This document shows, piece after piece, positions 1 to 9,434 of a stretch of DNA of 54,676 bases. Positions within the stretch are counted from its first letter, which is position 1; every line of letters begins with the position of its first letter. Made by a program: the position numbers and the translations under genes. Location: NCBI GenBank assembly GCA_964609995.1, contig CAZSTI010000002.1:1-54676 (forward strand), given 5' to 3'. The stretch comes from JAAYGD01 sp964609995 (GTDB lineage: Bacteria > Bacillota_I > Bacilli_A > RF39 > UBA660). Under the pieces are notes generated by a model that was not told where the DNA came from, searched no databases, and saw only the letters and a list, made by a program, of their open reading frames with translations.

Positions 1-1456
1 GAGTGATTGTTTCTCTATATGCAACTTGGGGTTTACCAACTGTTGCTTCAACTCCAAATTCTCTTCTCATTCTATCAACTAATACATCTAGATGTAATTC
101 TCCCATTCCAGATATTACTATTTGACCAGTTTCAGAATCTGATTTTTGATTAAATGATGGATCTTCTTCTGCTAATTTAGATAATGCTATACCCATCTTT
201 TCTTGATCTGCTTTAGATTTAGGTTCAATTGCAACAGATATAACCGGTTCAGGGAATTTCATTGGATCCAAAATAACCGCTTTCTTTTCATCACATAATG
301 TTTCTCCAGTAGTAGTAACCTTTAATCCTACTGCAGCCGCTATTTCTCCAGCAAATACTTCACTTATTTCAGTTCTATTATTTGCGTGCATTTGAAGAAT
401 TCTTCCAACTCTTTCTTTTTCATCTTTATTAGAATTTAAAACATAAGATCCACTTTTTAATGTTCCAGAATAAACTCTAAAGAAAGATAATTTTCCAACA
501 AATGGATCAGCCATTATCTTAAATACCATAGCCGCAAATGGTTCTGAGTCAGATGGATGTCTTAATGTTTCTTCTCCATCCATAGTAATACATTTAAATG
601 CTTCGACATCAACAGGGCTTGGTAAATACTCAACTATAGCATCAAGCGCCAATTTAACTCCCATATTATTTAAAGCAGTTCCACACATTACTGGGAAAAA
701 CTTAACATCAGTAACACCTCTTCTAATTGCTTTTTTTATTTCTTGAATTGTTATATCTTTACCTTCTAAATATTTTTCCATAAGTTCGTCACTAAACTCA
801 GAAGCTGCTTCAACTAACAAAGTTCTATATTCTTCAACTTTATCTTTCATATCTGAAGGAATATCAATTTCTGTTGCTATTTCTTCTGGTTTTCCATCAA
901 ATTGATAAGCTTTTCTTTCAATAATATCAATTACACCGTTAAAATTATCTTCAGATCCAATAGGAAGTTGAATAGGATAAGCTTTTACTCCAAGCCTATC
1001 TTTTATACTTTTTACACTAGCATAAAAATCAGCTCCCATTTTATCCATTTTATTTATAAATACTAATCTAGGTACTTTCATATCTGTAGCTTGTCTCCAA
1101 ACATTTTCAGTCTGAGGCTCTACTCCAGCATTAGCATCCAATAATGCCACTGCACCATCCAATACTCTTAAACTTCTTGTTACCTCAATTGTAAAATCAA
1201 CGTGTCCTGGGGTATCAATTACATTTAAACGATGATTTTTCCAATAAGCAGTAGTAGAAGCAGATGTAATTGTAATTCCTCTTTCTTTTTCTTGATCCAT
1301 CCAATCCATTTGAGAAGCACCATCATGTGTTTCTCCTAATTTATGAATTTTTCCAGTATGAAATAATATTCTTTCGGTGAAAGTAGTCTTTCCAGCATCT
1401 ATATGAGCCATTATTCCAATGTTTCTAGTTTTTTCTAACGAATATTCTCTTGCCAT
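1..1456 (-). CDS. fusA: Elongation factor G, C-terminal part cut off by window edge
   Basis: EF-G, the GTPase that drives ribosome translocation and, with RRF, ribosome recycling. I translated 485 codons from the ATG at 1456; the frame is open to the window edge, so the last third (end of domain III, domains IV and V) is missing. Visible are the P-loop AHIDAGKT (about residues 17-24), the DTPGH switch II motif, the NKMD guanine motif and the start of domain III (GMGELHLDVLVDRM), all typical of bacterial EF-G. The ATG follows an AAGGGA ribosome binding site and lies 12 bp after the rpsG stop. It is the third gene of the classical str operon (rpsL-rpsG-fusA) and is transcribed from the promoter before rpsL. 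Identification is certain; only the end is unseen. Confidence 0.97.
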   Translation of the reverse strand, partial: MAREYSLEKTRNIGIMAHIDAGKTTFTERILFHTGKIHKLGETHDGASQMDWMDQEKERGITITSASTTAYWKNHRLNVIDTPGHVDFTIEVTRSLRVLDGAVALLDANAGVEPQTENVWRQATDMKVPRLVFINKMDKMGADFYASVKSIKDRLGVKAYPIQLPIGSEDNFNGVIDIIERKAYQFDGKPEEIATEIDIPSDMKDKVEEYRTLLVEAASEFSDELMEKYLEGKDITIQEIKKAIRRGVTDVKFFPVMCGTALNNMGVKLALDAIVEYLPSPVDVEAFKCITMDGEETLRHPSDSEPFAAMVFKIMADPFVGKLSFFRVYSGTLKSGSYVLNSNKDEKERVGRILQMHANNRTEISEVFAGEIAAAVGLKVTTTGETLCDEKKAVILDPMKFPEPVISVAIEPKSKADQEKMGIALSKLAEEDPSFNQKSDSETGQIVISGMGELHLDVLVDRMRREFGVEATVGKPQVAYRETIT

Positions 1457-1468
1457 AAATAATCCCTT

Positions 1469-1936
1469 CTACCAACGATAATGAGCAAATGCTTTATTAG
1501 CTTCTGCCATTCTATGAGTATCTTCTTTTTTCTTAACTGCACCACCCGTTCCATTTGATGCATCAATAATCTCATTTGCAAGCTTTTCTGACATTAATTT
1601 GCCACCTCTTAGTCTTGCATATTGAACTAACCAACGAAGACCTAAAGCTTGTGATCTATCATCAGAAACCTCAGTTGGAACTTGATAATTTGCTCCTCCA
1701 ACTCTTCTAGACTTAACTTCTAAAGCTGGTTTAATATTTTCTAGTGCTTTATTAAATACTTCCATTGGTTCTTGACCTGTTTGCTTTTTTATTAATTCAA
1801 AAGCATCATATAATATTGTTTGAGATTTTCCTCTTTTTCCATCATACATAATTCTATTGATTAACTTAGTTACAACCTTAGAATTATATAAGGGATCTTG
1901 AAGCACATCTCTTTTAACTGCTCTTTTCTTACGCAT
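1469..1936 (-). CDS. rpsG: 30S ribosomal protein S7
   Basis: Primary-binding small-subunit protein that nucleates folding of the 16S rRNA 3' major domain (head) and lines the E-site. 155 residues, the usual bacterial length (about 156). The N-terminus MRKKRAVKRDVLQDP and the segment RRVGGANYQVPTEV are hallmarks, as is the C-terminal HRMAEANKAFAHYRW. The ATG is preceded by AAAGGAG. It lies 15 bp after rpsL and 12 bp before fusA, so it belongs to the str operon. In E. coli S7 represses this operon translationally by binding the rpsL-rpsG spacer; that spacer is too short here for the same structure, so any feedback would have to act elsewhere, for example on the hairpins before rpsL. Nothing unusual in the protein. 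Confidence 0.98.
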   Translation of the reverse strand: MRKKRAVKRDVLQDPLYNSKVVTKLINRIMYDGKRGKSQTILYDAFELIKKQTGQEPMEVFNKALENIKPALEVKSRRVGGANYQVPTEVSDDRSQALGLRWLVQYARLRGGKLMSEKLANEIIDASNGTGGAVKKKEDTHRMAEANKAFAHYRW

Positions 1937-1951
1937 TATTTATTCTCCTTT

Positions 1952-2368
1952 CTATTTGTTTTTTGGTCTTTTTGTTCCGTATTTTGAACGACCTTGTTTA
2001 CGATTTTGAACACCAGCTGTATCCAACGTTCCTCTAATTATGTGATAACGAACACCAATTAAATCAGGTACACGTCCACCACGAATCATTACTACACTGT
2101 GTTCTTGAAGATTATGTCCTTCTCCAGGAATATAGCAAGTTACTTCCATTCCATTACTTAAACGTACTTTCGCATATTTTCTTAATGCTGAGTTTGGTTT
2201 CTTTGGAGTCATAGTTCCAACACGAGTACACACTCCTCTTTTTTGAGGTGCTTGTAATTTTGTCTCTCTTCTTGTTAAAGAATTGTATCCTTTTTCAAGT
2301 GCTGGTGCTTTACTTTTTGTAACTTTATTTGTTCTTCTTTTTCTTACCAACTGATTAATTGTAGGCAT
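1952..2368 (-). CDS. rpsL: 30S ribosomal protein S12
   Basis: Decoding-centre protein of the small subunit. 138 residues, with the Firmicutes-type insertion before the QKRGVCTRV block. The conserved loop TPKKPNSALRK (Lys56-Lys57, equivalent to E. coli Lys43-Lys44) is intact. The second decoding loop, normally GGRVKDLPGVRYH, reads GGRVPDLIGVRYH here: the Lys at E. coli position 88 is Pro101 and the Pro at position 91 is Ile104, two classical streptomycin resistance/dependence positions (see findings). Asp102, the residue methylthiolated by RimO in other bacteria, is kept. ATG at 2368 follows AAAGGAG. First gene of the str operon, with its own promoter and a leader of about 80 nt. Confidence 0.98.
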   Translation of the reverse strand: MPTINQLVRKRRTNKVTKSKAPALEKGYNSLTRRETKLQAPQKRGVCTRVGTMTPKKPNSALRKYAKVRLSNGMEVTCYIPGEGHNLQEHSVVMIRGGRVPDLIGVRYHIIRGTLDTAGVQNRKQGRSKYGTKRPKNK

Positions 2369-2388
2369 TGTAATTTCTCCTTTCTTTA

Positions 2389-2448
2389 AAACACATATCC
2401 AGGTGTTTCATAATTTATTTAAATATAAGTTTTGATTACTCAAAACTA
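2389..2448 (-). promoter_or_regulatory. str operon leader with two hairpins
   Basis: In the 5' untranslated region between the promoter and rpsL, two inverted repeats can fold in the RNA: an 8-bp stem AGTTTTGA/TCAAAACT (2429-2448, four-base loop) and a 6-bp stem AAACAC/GTGTTT (2389-2408), the latter about 20 nt before the rpsL start. Neither has a U-tract, so they are not terminators. They could be mRNA stabilisers or a site for autoregulation by S12/S7; the function is inference only. Confidence 0.4.
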
Positions 2449-2456
2449 ACTTTATA

Positions 2457-2485
2457 AATATACCATTAAAATATAAAACAGTCAA
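2457..2485 (-). promoter_or_regulatory. Promoter of rpsL-rpsG-fusA
   Basis: Minus-strand -35 TTGACT (2480-2485), 17-bp spacer, -10 TATATT (2457-2462). It lies between the ftsH terminator and rpsL, in the right direction and position for the str operon. Confidence 0.75.
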
Positions 2486-2495
2486 TATAATTAAT

Positions 2496-2520
2496 AAAAA
2501 AAATAAGTATTTCTACTTAT
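2496..2520 (-). terminator. Terminator of ftsH
   Basis: Stem ATAAGTA/TACTTAT (2503-2509 with 2514-2520) followed by a run of eight U in the minus-strand RNA. The stem overlaps the ftsH stop codon, and the rpsL promoter begins right after it. Confidence 0.75.
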
Positions 2521-4372
2521 CTTCTTTTTCTTCATATCCATCTAAAGATTCATGTTCAACTAAATAATCTATTTCTTCTTTAGTTAATGTTTCTTTTTCA
2601 AGTAATGTATTTGCTATTAAATCTAATAACTTTTTGTTTGATTTCATTATTTTTAAAGCGTTTTCATGGCATAAATTAATTATTTTTCTCATTTCTTTAT
2701 CAATTTCATGAGCAATTTCATTTGAGAAGTTTCTTGATTTATTATAATCTCTACCCAAGAATACTCCTTCGTCTTGTTGTTCCAAATGTAATAATCCTAA
2801 ATCACTCATACCATATTCAGTTACCATAGCTCTAGCAAGTTTTGTTGCTTTTGATAAATCGTCTTGAGCCCCCGTTGTTATTTCTTTAAATTCCACTTCT
2901 TCTGCAACTCTACCACCCAATAAACCAGTGATTCTTTCTATTATTTCATTTTTTGTCATTGTGAATCTCTCTTCTTTTGGTCCCATCATAGTATAACCGC
3001 CAGCATAACCTCTTGGTATGATAGTAACTTTTTGAACATCATTGGCATCGCTTAACTTTAAGCCCATAACAACATGGCCCGCTTCATGGTAAGCAGTCAA
3101 CTTTTTATCGTTATCAGTATATTTTCTGCTCTTCTTTGCTGGTCCCATTAACACTCTATCTGTAGCTTCATCTATTTCTGACATAGTTATAGCTTGTTTA
3201 CTTCTTCTTACAGTTAATAGAGCAGCTTCATTTAATAAGTTTTCCAAGTCGGCACCACTAAAACCAACAGTTCTTTTTGCAAGATTTTTTAAATTAACAG
3301 AACTAGCTAATATTTTGTTTTTAGCATGTACCTGTAAAATTTCTTCTCTTCCTTTAGCATCAGGAAAATTAACTACTATTTGTCTGTCAAATCTGCCTGG
3401 TCTAAGTAATGCTGGATCTAAAACATCAGGTCTATTAGTTGCAGCAATAATAATAATTCCTTCGTTCGCACCAAAACCATCCATTTCTGTTAACAATTGA
3501 TTTAGAGTTTGTTCTCTTTCGTCGTGCCCTCCTCCTAAACCGGTTCCTCTTTGTCTTCCTACCGCATCAATTTCATCAATAAATATTAAACAAGGAGCAT
3601 TTTGTTTAGCTTCTTTAAACATATCTCTAACACGAGAAGCTCCAATACCCACGAATAATTCAACAAAATCAGAACCACTAATAAAGTAAAATGGAACATC
3701 CGCTTCACCTGCAATAGCTTTTGCCAATAAGGTTTTTCCGGTTCCTGGTGGTCCCACTAATAGTACCCCTTTAGGTATTCTTGCACCCATTTTTTGAAAC
3801 TTCTTAGGATTTTTTAAGAAATCAATTAATTCTCCAACTTCTTCTTTCTCTTCATCAAGACCAGCAACTTCATTAAAAGTTGTTTTATTGGATTCTTGAT
3901 TTAATTTTGCTTTACTCTTTCCAAAATCGAAAGATTTATTTCCTCCACCACCAACTTGTTTTGAAAAGAAATAAAAAGTAACTCCCACTAACAATAAAAT
4001 TGGTAAAACATTAATTATTAACATCCAAAAAGTTCCAGACTCAGGATCGGATTTGGCTTCAATCTTAAAATCTTTATCTATAGTTAATATTTTATTTATT
4101 ACACTTTCAGATAAAGGAGCCTTAGTTGAAAATGTTTCATTTTCTTCGTAACTATCTAATTTGCCAACTAATTCATATATTTTAGCTGAATTTCTTGGAA
4201 TAATAGTTAATTCTATTACTTCTCCATTATCTAATTTGTTACTAAATTCATCATAAGTTAAGATATTTACCTTATTATTAAATATATTTGAAAATAATAA
4301 TAATAGTATTAAAAAAACTCCCACCAAAAAATATGGCGTCATGGCTTTTCTTTGTTCTTTGCTGTATTTCAT
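2513..4372 (-). CDS. ftsH: ATP-dependent zinc metalloprotease FtsH
   Basis: Membrane-anchored AAA+ protease that degrades misfolded membrane proteins and short-lived regulators. 619 residues from the chosen ATG. Two N-terminal membrane helices (about residues 10-30 and 112-135) flank a small extracytoplasmic domain. The AAA module has Walker A GPPGTGKT, Walker B LIFIDEID and the second region of homology around RPGRFDRQ; the protease domain has the zinc motif HEAGH. A TTG codon 12 bp upstream (4384) is in frame, but it sits inside the ribosome binding site GGGAGGAAGA, so the ATG at 4372 is the real start. It lies 18 bp after tilS. In B. subtilis hprT sits between tilS and ftsH; it is absent here. 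The C-terminal tail is acidic, as is common. Confidence 0.97.
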   Translation of the reverse strand: MKYSKEQRKAMTPYFLVGVFLILLLLFSNIFNNKVNILTYDEFSNKLDNGEVIELTIIPRNSAKIYELVGKLDSYEENETFSTKAPLSESVINKILTIDKDFKIEAKSDPESGTFWMLIINVLPILLLVGVTFYFFSKQVGGGGNKSFDFGKSKAKLNQESNKTTFNEVAGLDEEKEEVGELIDFLKNPKKFQKMGARIPKGVLLVGPPGTGKTLLAKAIAGEADVPFYFISGSDFVELFVGIGASRVRDMFKEAKQNAPCLIFIDEIDAVGRQRGTGLGGGHDEREQTLNQLLTEMDGFGANEGIIIIAATNRPDVLDPALLRPGRFDRQIVVNFPDAKGREEILQVHAKNKILASSVNLKNLAKRTVGFSGADLENLLNEAALLTVRRSKQAITMSEIDEATDRVLMGPAKKSRKYTDNDKKLTAYHEAGHVVMGLKLSDANDVQKVTIIPRGYAGGYTMMGPKEERFTMTKNEIIERITGLLGGRVAEEVEFKEITTGAQDDLSKATKLARAMVTEYGMSDLGLLHLEQQDEGVFLGRDYNKSRNFSNEIAHEIDKEMRKIINLCHENALKIMKSNKKLLDLIANTLLEKETLTKEEIDYLVEHESLDGYEEKEDK

Positions 4373-4390
4373 TCTTCCTCCCAATGTACA

Positions 4391-5716
4391 TTAATAGTAC
4401 TTGATTATTATATCATATTTTTCTTTTTTATTTCTATCATATATAGACTTTTTAATTCCAGGAATCCATACAATTGTATCAGTTGAGTCTAAAACTATGG
4501 GCCATTTGTCTCTTTCTTCAACCGGAATTTTTTCATCTATAAATATAGCTTTTATTTTTTTGCTTCCCAACATCCCCTTAACTTTTATTTTATCTCCGTT
4601 TCTTCTATTTCTAACATATAACGGTAGTTTAAGTTCCTCTGTATTTAATCTACATATATAATTTGTTGAATTTGTTGATTCTTCTACTATTTCAATGTTT
4701 TTTCCATTAGGTAAATTAATGAATTTTGACAATTCAATCTCATAGTCGTTTATTTCACTTTCCTCTTTTTTTATAAAAATATTGTTATAACTTTTAATAA
4801 CACATATATCATTTGGTAAATGAATATAACTATTAGATTTACTACTCAATATTAACCTTTGTATTAAATCAACGTGTACATCGCTTATTAACATTAAATC
4901 ATCATGATAAATTGATTCCAATATTTGATTTATTATCTTTTTTTGAATTATTTCCTCTAATTTTAAATATTTTGTTATATTTAAAATTTTTTGTGCATAA
5001 ACATCATTTAATTCTTTTTTAGCTTGTTTTTCAATGTAATCATTATATTCTAAAAGTGTTTTTGAAAATTTTTCAAATTTTTGATGAACATTTGGATCTT
5101 CTTTTTTCAAAAAAGGTAATATGTATTTTCTATATCTATTTCTAGTATATTTGTCTTTATCATTTGAAATATCTATAACATATTTAATCTTTTTTTCTCT
5201 ATTATACTTTAATATTTCATCTTTTGTTATTGAATAAAGAGGCCTAACTAATTTATAATCATTAAATTCTATTTCTTTTTGAAAACCACTATATCCTTTT
5301 AATGATGATCCTCTTGAAATTCTCATTAATATCGTTTCCATCAAATCATCTGCATGGTGAGCAGTTAGTAAATATTTCGCTTTATATTTTTTAACATTAT
5401 TTTCGAAAAATTCATATCTTTTTGTTCTAGCTTCATTATGAAAATTATCATCACCATATGTTTTTATTTTCATATATTCAAATATTATGTTATTCAATTT
5501 ACAGTAATTTTTTATAAAATCTGCCTCATATTCGCTTTCTAATCTTACATTGTGATTAATATGAGAACACACTATATTTATTTGAATTTCTTCCCTTAAT
5601 TCTATTAACAATTGTAATAACGCCATTGAATCCGGACCGCCAGAAACCCCAATAACAACATAATCATTGTCTTTTAAATTAAGATTCTTTAATAAATAAT
5701 CATATACTTCATTCAT
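4391..5716 (-). CDS. tilS: tRNA(Ile)-lysidine synthase
   Basis: Modifies C34 of the CAU-anticodon tRNA(Ile) to lysidine, so that it reads AUA and is charged with Ile; essential in an AT-rich genome using many AUA codons. 441 residues. The N-terminal PP-loop ATPase motif SGGPDSMALL lies at about residues 26-35, with the downstream HHADDLMET motif and the C-terminal TilS domain (LYVRNRRNGDKIKVKG). An in-frame ATG exists 54 bp upstream (5770), but only the ATG at 5716 has a ribosome binding site (GAGGGGAAA), and its protein starts like known TilS proteins. It follows the rpoC terminator and has its own promoter; ftsH follows after 18 bp, so tilS-ftsH form one unit as in Bacillus. Confidence 0.95.
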   Translation of the reverse strand: MNEVYDYLLKNLNLKDNDYVVIGVSGGPDSMALLQLLIELREEIQINIVCSHINHNVRLESEYEADFIKNYCKLNNIIFEYMKIKTYGDDNFHNEARTKRYEFFENNVKKYKAKYLLTAHHADDLMETILMRISRGSSLKGYSGFQKEIEFNDYKLVRPLYSITKDEILKYNREKKIKYVIDISNDKDKYTRNRYRKYILPFLKKEDPNVHQKFEKFSKTLLEYNDYIEKQAKKELNDVYAQKILNITKYLKLEEIIQKKIINQILESIYHDDLMLISDVHVDLIQRLILSSKSNSYIHLPNDICVIKSYNNIFIKKEESEINDYEIELSKFINLPNGKNIEIVEESTNSTNYICRLNTEELKLPLYVRNRRNGDKIKVKGMLGSKKIKAIFIDEKIPVEERDKWPIVLDSTDTIVWIPGIKKSIYDRNKKEKYDIIIKYY

Positions 5717-5741
5717 AGATTTCCCCTCTATTCTAGACTTA

Positions 5742-5770
5742 ATATTAACATTTAGACAAATCTTATTCAA
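5742..5770 (-). promoter_or_regulatory. Promoter of tilS-ftsH
   Basis: Minus-strand -35 TTGAAT (5765-5770), 17-bp spacer, -10 TAATAT (5742-5747), between the rpoC terminator and the tilS start. Confidence 0.65.
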
Positions 5771-5777
5771 GTATTAA

Positions 5778-5801
5778 ATGAAAAAAACCACAACAGTGGT
5801 T
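5778..5801 (-). terminator. Terminator of rpoB-rpoC
   Basis: Stem AACCAC/GTGGTT (5786-5791 with 5796-5801), four-base loop, followed by seven U in the minus-strand RNA, directly at the rpoC stop codon. Confidence 0.85.
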
Positions 5802-8800
5802 TATTCACTTAATTTTTCTTCTAAAACATCAAATGGTTCTTCATCTTTGAAACTAGATTCTAAATCCATTTCAACGCCTCTATATTTTTTAGCACCCGTA
5901 CCTGCAGGAATTAATTTTCCAATTATTACATTTTCTTTTAATCCTTCAAGTTTGTCTATTTTTCCCTTAATAGCAGCATCAGTAAGAATTCTTGTTGTTT
6001 CTTGGAATGAAGCCGCAGATAAGAATGAATCAGTTTCCAAAGATGCTTTTGTAATACCCAATAAGATAGGTTTTCCTACTGCTGGACTCTTTCCTTCTAA
6101 TATTAAATCTTTATTAACTGAAGTAAATTGATTTAAAGATACCAATTTTCCAATTATTAAATTAGAATCTCCTGAATCTACAATTTTTATTTTAGATATC
6201 ATTCTTCTTGCCATAATCTCAATATGTTTATCTGCAATATCTTCTCCTTGTGTTCTATATACTTTTTGAATTTCTTTCAATATATACTCTTGTACTGTTA
6301 TAGGATCTGTAACTGCAAGTAATTCCTTTGGATTAATATTTCCTTCTGTTAATTTTTCGCCCGCTTTAACTTTTTGTTCTTTTTCAACTATTATTTTTGA
6401 ACCATATAATGAAATATGTTCTTTTGATTCAACATCATTAGTAACAATGATTTTATATTTTCCATTAACATATTCAACATTTGTAATAGTTCCTGATATT
6501 TCTGATATTGTTGATTTTCCTTTTGGATTTCTTGCTTCGAATACTTCTTGAACACGAGGTAAACCTTGTGTAATGTCATCTCCGCCAGCTACTCCTCCAG
6601 TATGGAAAGTTCTCATTGTTAATTGAGTTCCCGGTTCCCCTATTGATTGAGCAGCCATTATTCCAACAGCTTCTCCTACTTCAACCATGTTTCCAGTTGC
6701 CAAATTTAATCCGTAGCATTTAGTACAAACTCCATTATGAACCTTGCAAGTTAATAGCGTTCTTATTTCAACCGCATCTATTCCTGCTTTAGTTATTTTG
6801 TCTGCAATGCTTTCCGTAATTAATTCGTTTCTATCTACAATTATTTCTTTCGTTTCTGGGTGAATTACTTTTTTGTTTGCAACTCTTCCTGAAATTCTAT
6901 CCTTTAATCCTTCGATAGTAGAACCCTCTTTTTCATCATAAATTCCTTTTACAACTACTCCTGAAATTGTTCCACAATCATCTTCTCTAACTATAACATC
7001 TTGAACAACATCAACAAGTCTTCTTGTTAAATATCCTGATTCGGCAGTTTTTAATGCTGTATCAGCACTTCCTTTTCTAGCACCATGTGTAGAAGTAAAA
7101 AATTCAGATACACTTAATCCTTCAATGAATGAAGATATAACTGGAATTTCAACGGATTCACCATTTGGTTTAGCCATTAATCCACGCATACCTGCTAATT
7201 GAGTAAAGTTACTAATTTTACCACGAGCTCCAGAACGCATCATTATAAATAATGGATTATCCATATTTTGTTTTGAATAAACATCCAATTCTTTTTGAAT
7301 TTTATCTTTGGTATCAGTCCAAACTTCTATTACTTTCTTTAATCTTTCTTGATCGGTTATTAAACCTCTTTGAAATTGTTTATTAATTTTTGTAACCATT
7401 TCAGTACTTTCTTCAATTATTTTTGGCTTATTTTGACTTAACATTACATCACTAGCTGCTATTGTAATTCCAGCTTTTGTAGAATATTTAAATCCTAAAT
7501 CTTTTAATCTATCCAAAAATATTGAAGTTTCAGTAGTTTTATTTCTTTTAAATACTTGCGCAATAATATTTCCCAAGTCTCCCTTTGCAAAAGGAGGAAC
7601 TAAAGGCATTTCTTTTATTGTTTCTTTAATATTAGAACCTTTTTCTATGAAAAACTTGCTTGGTATCATTCTTTCAATATTTTCAGTTGACGCTTCATTA
7701 ATATATTGAAAAGTATCTGGCAATATTTCATTGAATTTAATTTTTCCAACTGTTGTAACTAAATATTTATCTTTTTGATTATCCGGGAATAACTTATATT
7801 TAAACGAAGATACAGGAATTACTATTCTTGTATGTAGTGATATTTCATCTCTTTCATATGACATTAATGCTTCGTTACAATCTTTAAATACTCTTCCTTC
7901 TCCAACAAGATTTGGTTTTTCAATTGTAATATAGTAATTACCTAATACCATATCTTGTGTTGGTGTTACTATAGGCTTTCCATTTTTAGGAGATAATATA
8001 TTGTTAGAACCTAACATTAATATTCTTGCCTCTGCTTGAGCCTCAACTCCTAAAGGAATATGTATCGCCATTTGATCTCCATCAAAGTCGGCATTAAATC
8101 CAGTTGTAACTAACGGATGAAGTCTAATTGCTCTTCCATCAACTAATTTTGGTTCAAACGCTTGAATACCAAGTCTATGTAATGTTGGTGCACGATTTAA
8201 TAATACTGGATGTTCTTTAATTATTTCTTCAACAACATCCCATACTCTATCATCTTTAGCTTCAATTAATTTTTTAGCGCTCTTAATGTTATGAGCTATT
8301 TCCTTTTCAACCAACATTTTAATAACATGTGGTCTAAATAGTTCAAGCGCCATCTCTTTAGGCAATCCACATTGATACATTTTTAAATCTGGTCCAACAA
8401 CTATTACAGAACGCCCAGAATAATCTACTCTTTTTCCCAATAAATTTTGTCTGAATCTTCCTTGTTTTCCCTTCAAAGCACTACTTAATGATTTCAAAGG
8501 TCTATTAGATGCTCCAGTTATGTTTCTTCCTCTTCTACCATTATCAAATAAAGCATCCACTGCTTCTTGAAGCATACGTTTTTCATTTCTTACAATAATT
8601 GAAGGAGCATTTAATTCTAATAATCTTTTTAAACGATTATTTCTATTAATTACTCTTCTATATAAGTCATTTAAATCACTTGTTGCAAATCTACCGCCAT
8701 CTATTTGAATCATTGGACGAAGTTCTGGTGGTATTACAGGTAATAAAGTTAATACCATCCATTCCGGTTTATTGCCGGATTTGTATAATGAATCTAAAAT

Positions 8801-9433
8801 TTCAAGTCTCTTTGCTAATCTAATTTTTCTTTGCCCAGATGAATTTTCTATTTCTTTATTTATATTATTAATTTCTTCTTCTAAATTAACTTGTGCTAAT
8901 AATTTTTTTATAGCTTCAGCACCCATTCCAACTTCAAAAGCATCTCCGTATTTTTCATAGAAAGTTAAATATTCTTTATCAGATAAAGTTTGTTTTTTTT
9001 CTAAAGGTGCAATTCCTGGATCCAATACCACATATGAAACGAAATATAAAACTTCTTCCAAATCTCTTGGAGACATATCTAAAACAAGACCCATTCTTGA
9101 AGGAGTTCCTTTAAAGAACCATATGTGAGAAACTGGAGCAGCTAGTTCAATATGCCCCATACGTTCTCTTCTAACTTTTGCTTTTGTAACTTCAACTCCA
9201 CATTTATCACAAATGATATTTTTATATCTTAATCTTTTGTATTTTCCACAAGAACATTCATAATCTTTTGTTGGTCCGAATATTTTTTCACAAAACAATC
9301 CATCTCTTTCAGGTTTTAATGTTCTATAATTTATTGTTTCCGCTTTTTTTACTTCTCCATGAGACCAAGCTTTTATATCTTCAGGAGACGCAATTGAAAT
9401 TTTTAATCCTGCAAACTTGTCAGTTCCCATCAT
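5801..9433 (-). CDS. rpoC: RNA polymerase beta' subunit
   Basis: Largest catalytic subunit of RNA polymerase. 1210 residues from the chosen ATG, close to Bacillus RpoC (about 1200). The N-terminal zinc site is complete (CSC and CDKC near residues 60-78), the Mg-binding catalytic motif NADFDGDQM is near residue 460, and the bridge-helix/trigger-loop region (GEPGTQLTMRTFHTGGVAGG) and second zinc site (LLTC...GVCTKCYG) are present. An ATG at 9442 overlaps the rpoB stop but abuts the GGGGGAG ribosome binding site with no spacing; the ATG at 9433, one base after the rpoB stop, has a 9-nt spacing and is preferred. Second gene of the rpoBC operon, closed by a strong terminator. Confidence 0.98.
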   Translation of the reverse strand: MMGTDKFAGLKISIASPEDIKAWSHGEVKKAETINYRTLKPERDGLFCEKIFGPTKDYECSCGKYKRLRYKNIICDKCGVEVTKAKVRRERMGHIELAAPVSHIWFFKGTPSRMGLVLDMSPRDLEEVLYFVSYVVLDPGIAPLEKKQTLSDKEYLTFYEKYGDAFEVGMGAEAIKKLLAQVNLEEEINNINKEIENSSGQRKIRLAKRLEILDSLYKSGNKPEWMVLTLLPVIPPELRPMIQIDGGRFATSDLNDLYRRVINRNNRLKRLLELNAPSIIVRNEKRMLQEAVDALFDNGRRGRNITGASNRPLKSLSSALKGKQGRFRQNLLGKRVDYSGRSVIVVGPDLKMYQCGLPKEMALELFRPHVIKMLVEKEIAHNIKSAKKLIEAKDDRVWDVVEEIIKEHPVLLNRAPTLHRLGIQAFEPKLVDGRAIRLHPLVTTGFNADFDGDQMAIHIPLGVEAQAEARILMLGSNNILSPKNGKPIVTPTQDMVLGNYYITIEKPNLVGEGRVFKDCNEALMSYERDEISLHTRIVIPVSSFKYKLFPDNQKDKYLVTTVGKIKFNEILPDTFQYINEASTENIERMIPSKFFIEKGSNIKETIKEMPLVPPFAKGDLGNIIAQVFKRNKTTETSIFLDRLKDLGFKYSTKAGITIAASDVMLSQNKPKIIEESTEMVTKINKQFQRGLITDQERLKKVIEVWTDTKDKIQKELDVYSKQNMDNPLFIMMRSGARGKISNFTQLAGMRGLMAKPNGESVEIPVISSFIEGLSVSEFFTSTHGARKGSADTALKTAESGYLTRRLVDVVQDVIVREDDCGTISGVVVKGIYDEKEGSTIEGLKDRISGRVANKKVIHPETKEIIVDRNELITESIADKITKAGIDAVEIRTLLTCKVHNGVCTKCYGLNLATGNMVEVGEAVGIMAAQSIGEPGTQLTMRTFHTGGVAGGDDITQGLPRVQEVFEARNPKGKSTISEISGTITNVEYVNGKYKIIVTNDVESKEHISLYGSKIIVEKEQKVKAGEKLTEGNINPKELLAVTDPITVQEYILKEIQKVYRTQGEDIADKHIEIMARRMISKIKIVDSGDSNLIIGKLVSLNQFTSVNKDLILEGKSPAVGKPILLGITKASLETDSFLSAASFQETTRILTDAAIKGKIDKLEGLKENVIIGKLIPAGTGAKKYRGVEMDLESSFKDEEPFDVLEEKLSE

Positions 9434-9434
9434 A

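Noticed and set aside
4373..4384. TTG at 4384 as the ftsH start
   Set aside because: The codon is part of the GGGAGGAAG ribosome binding site for the ATG at 4372.
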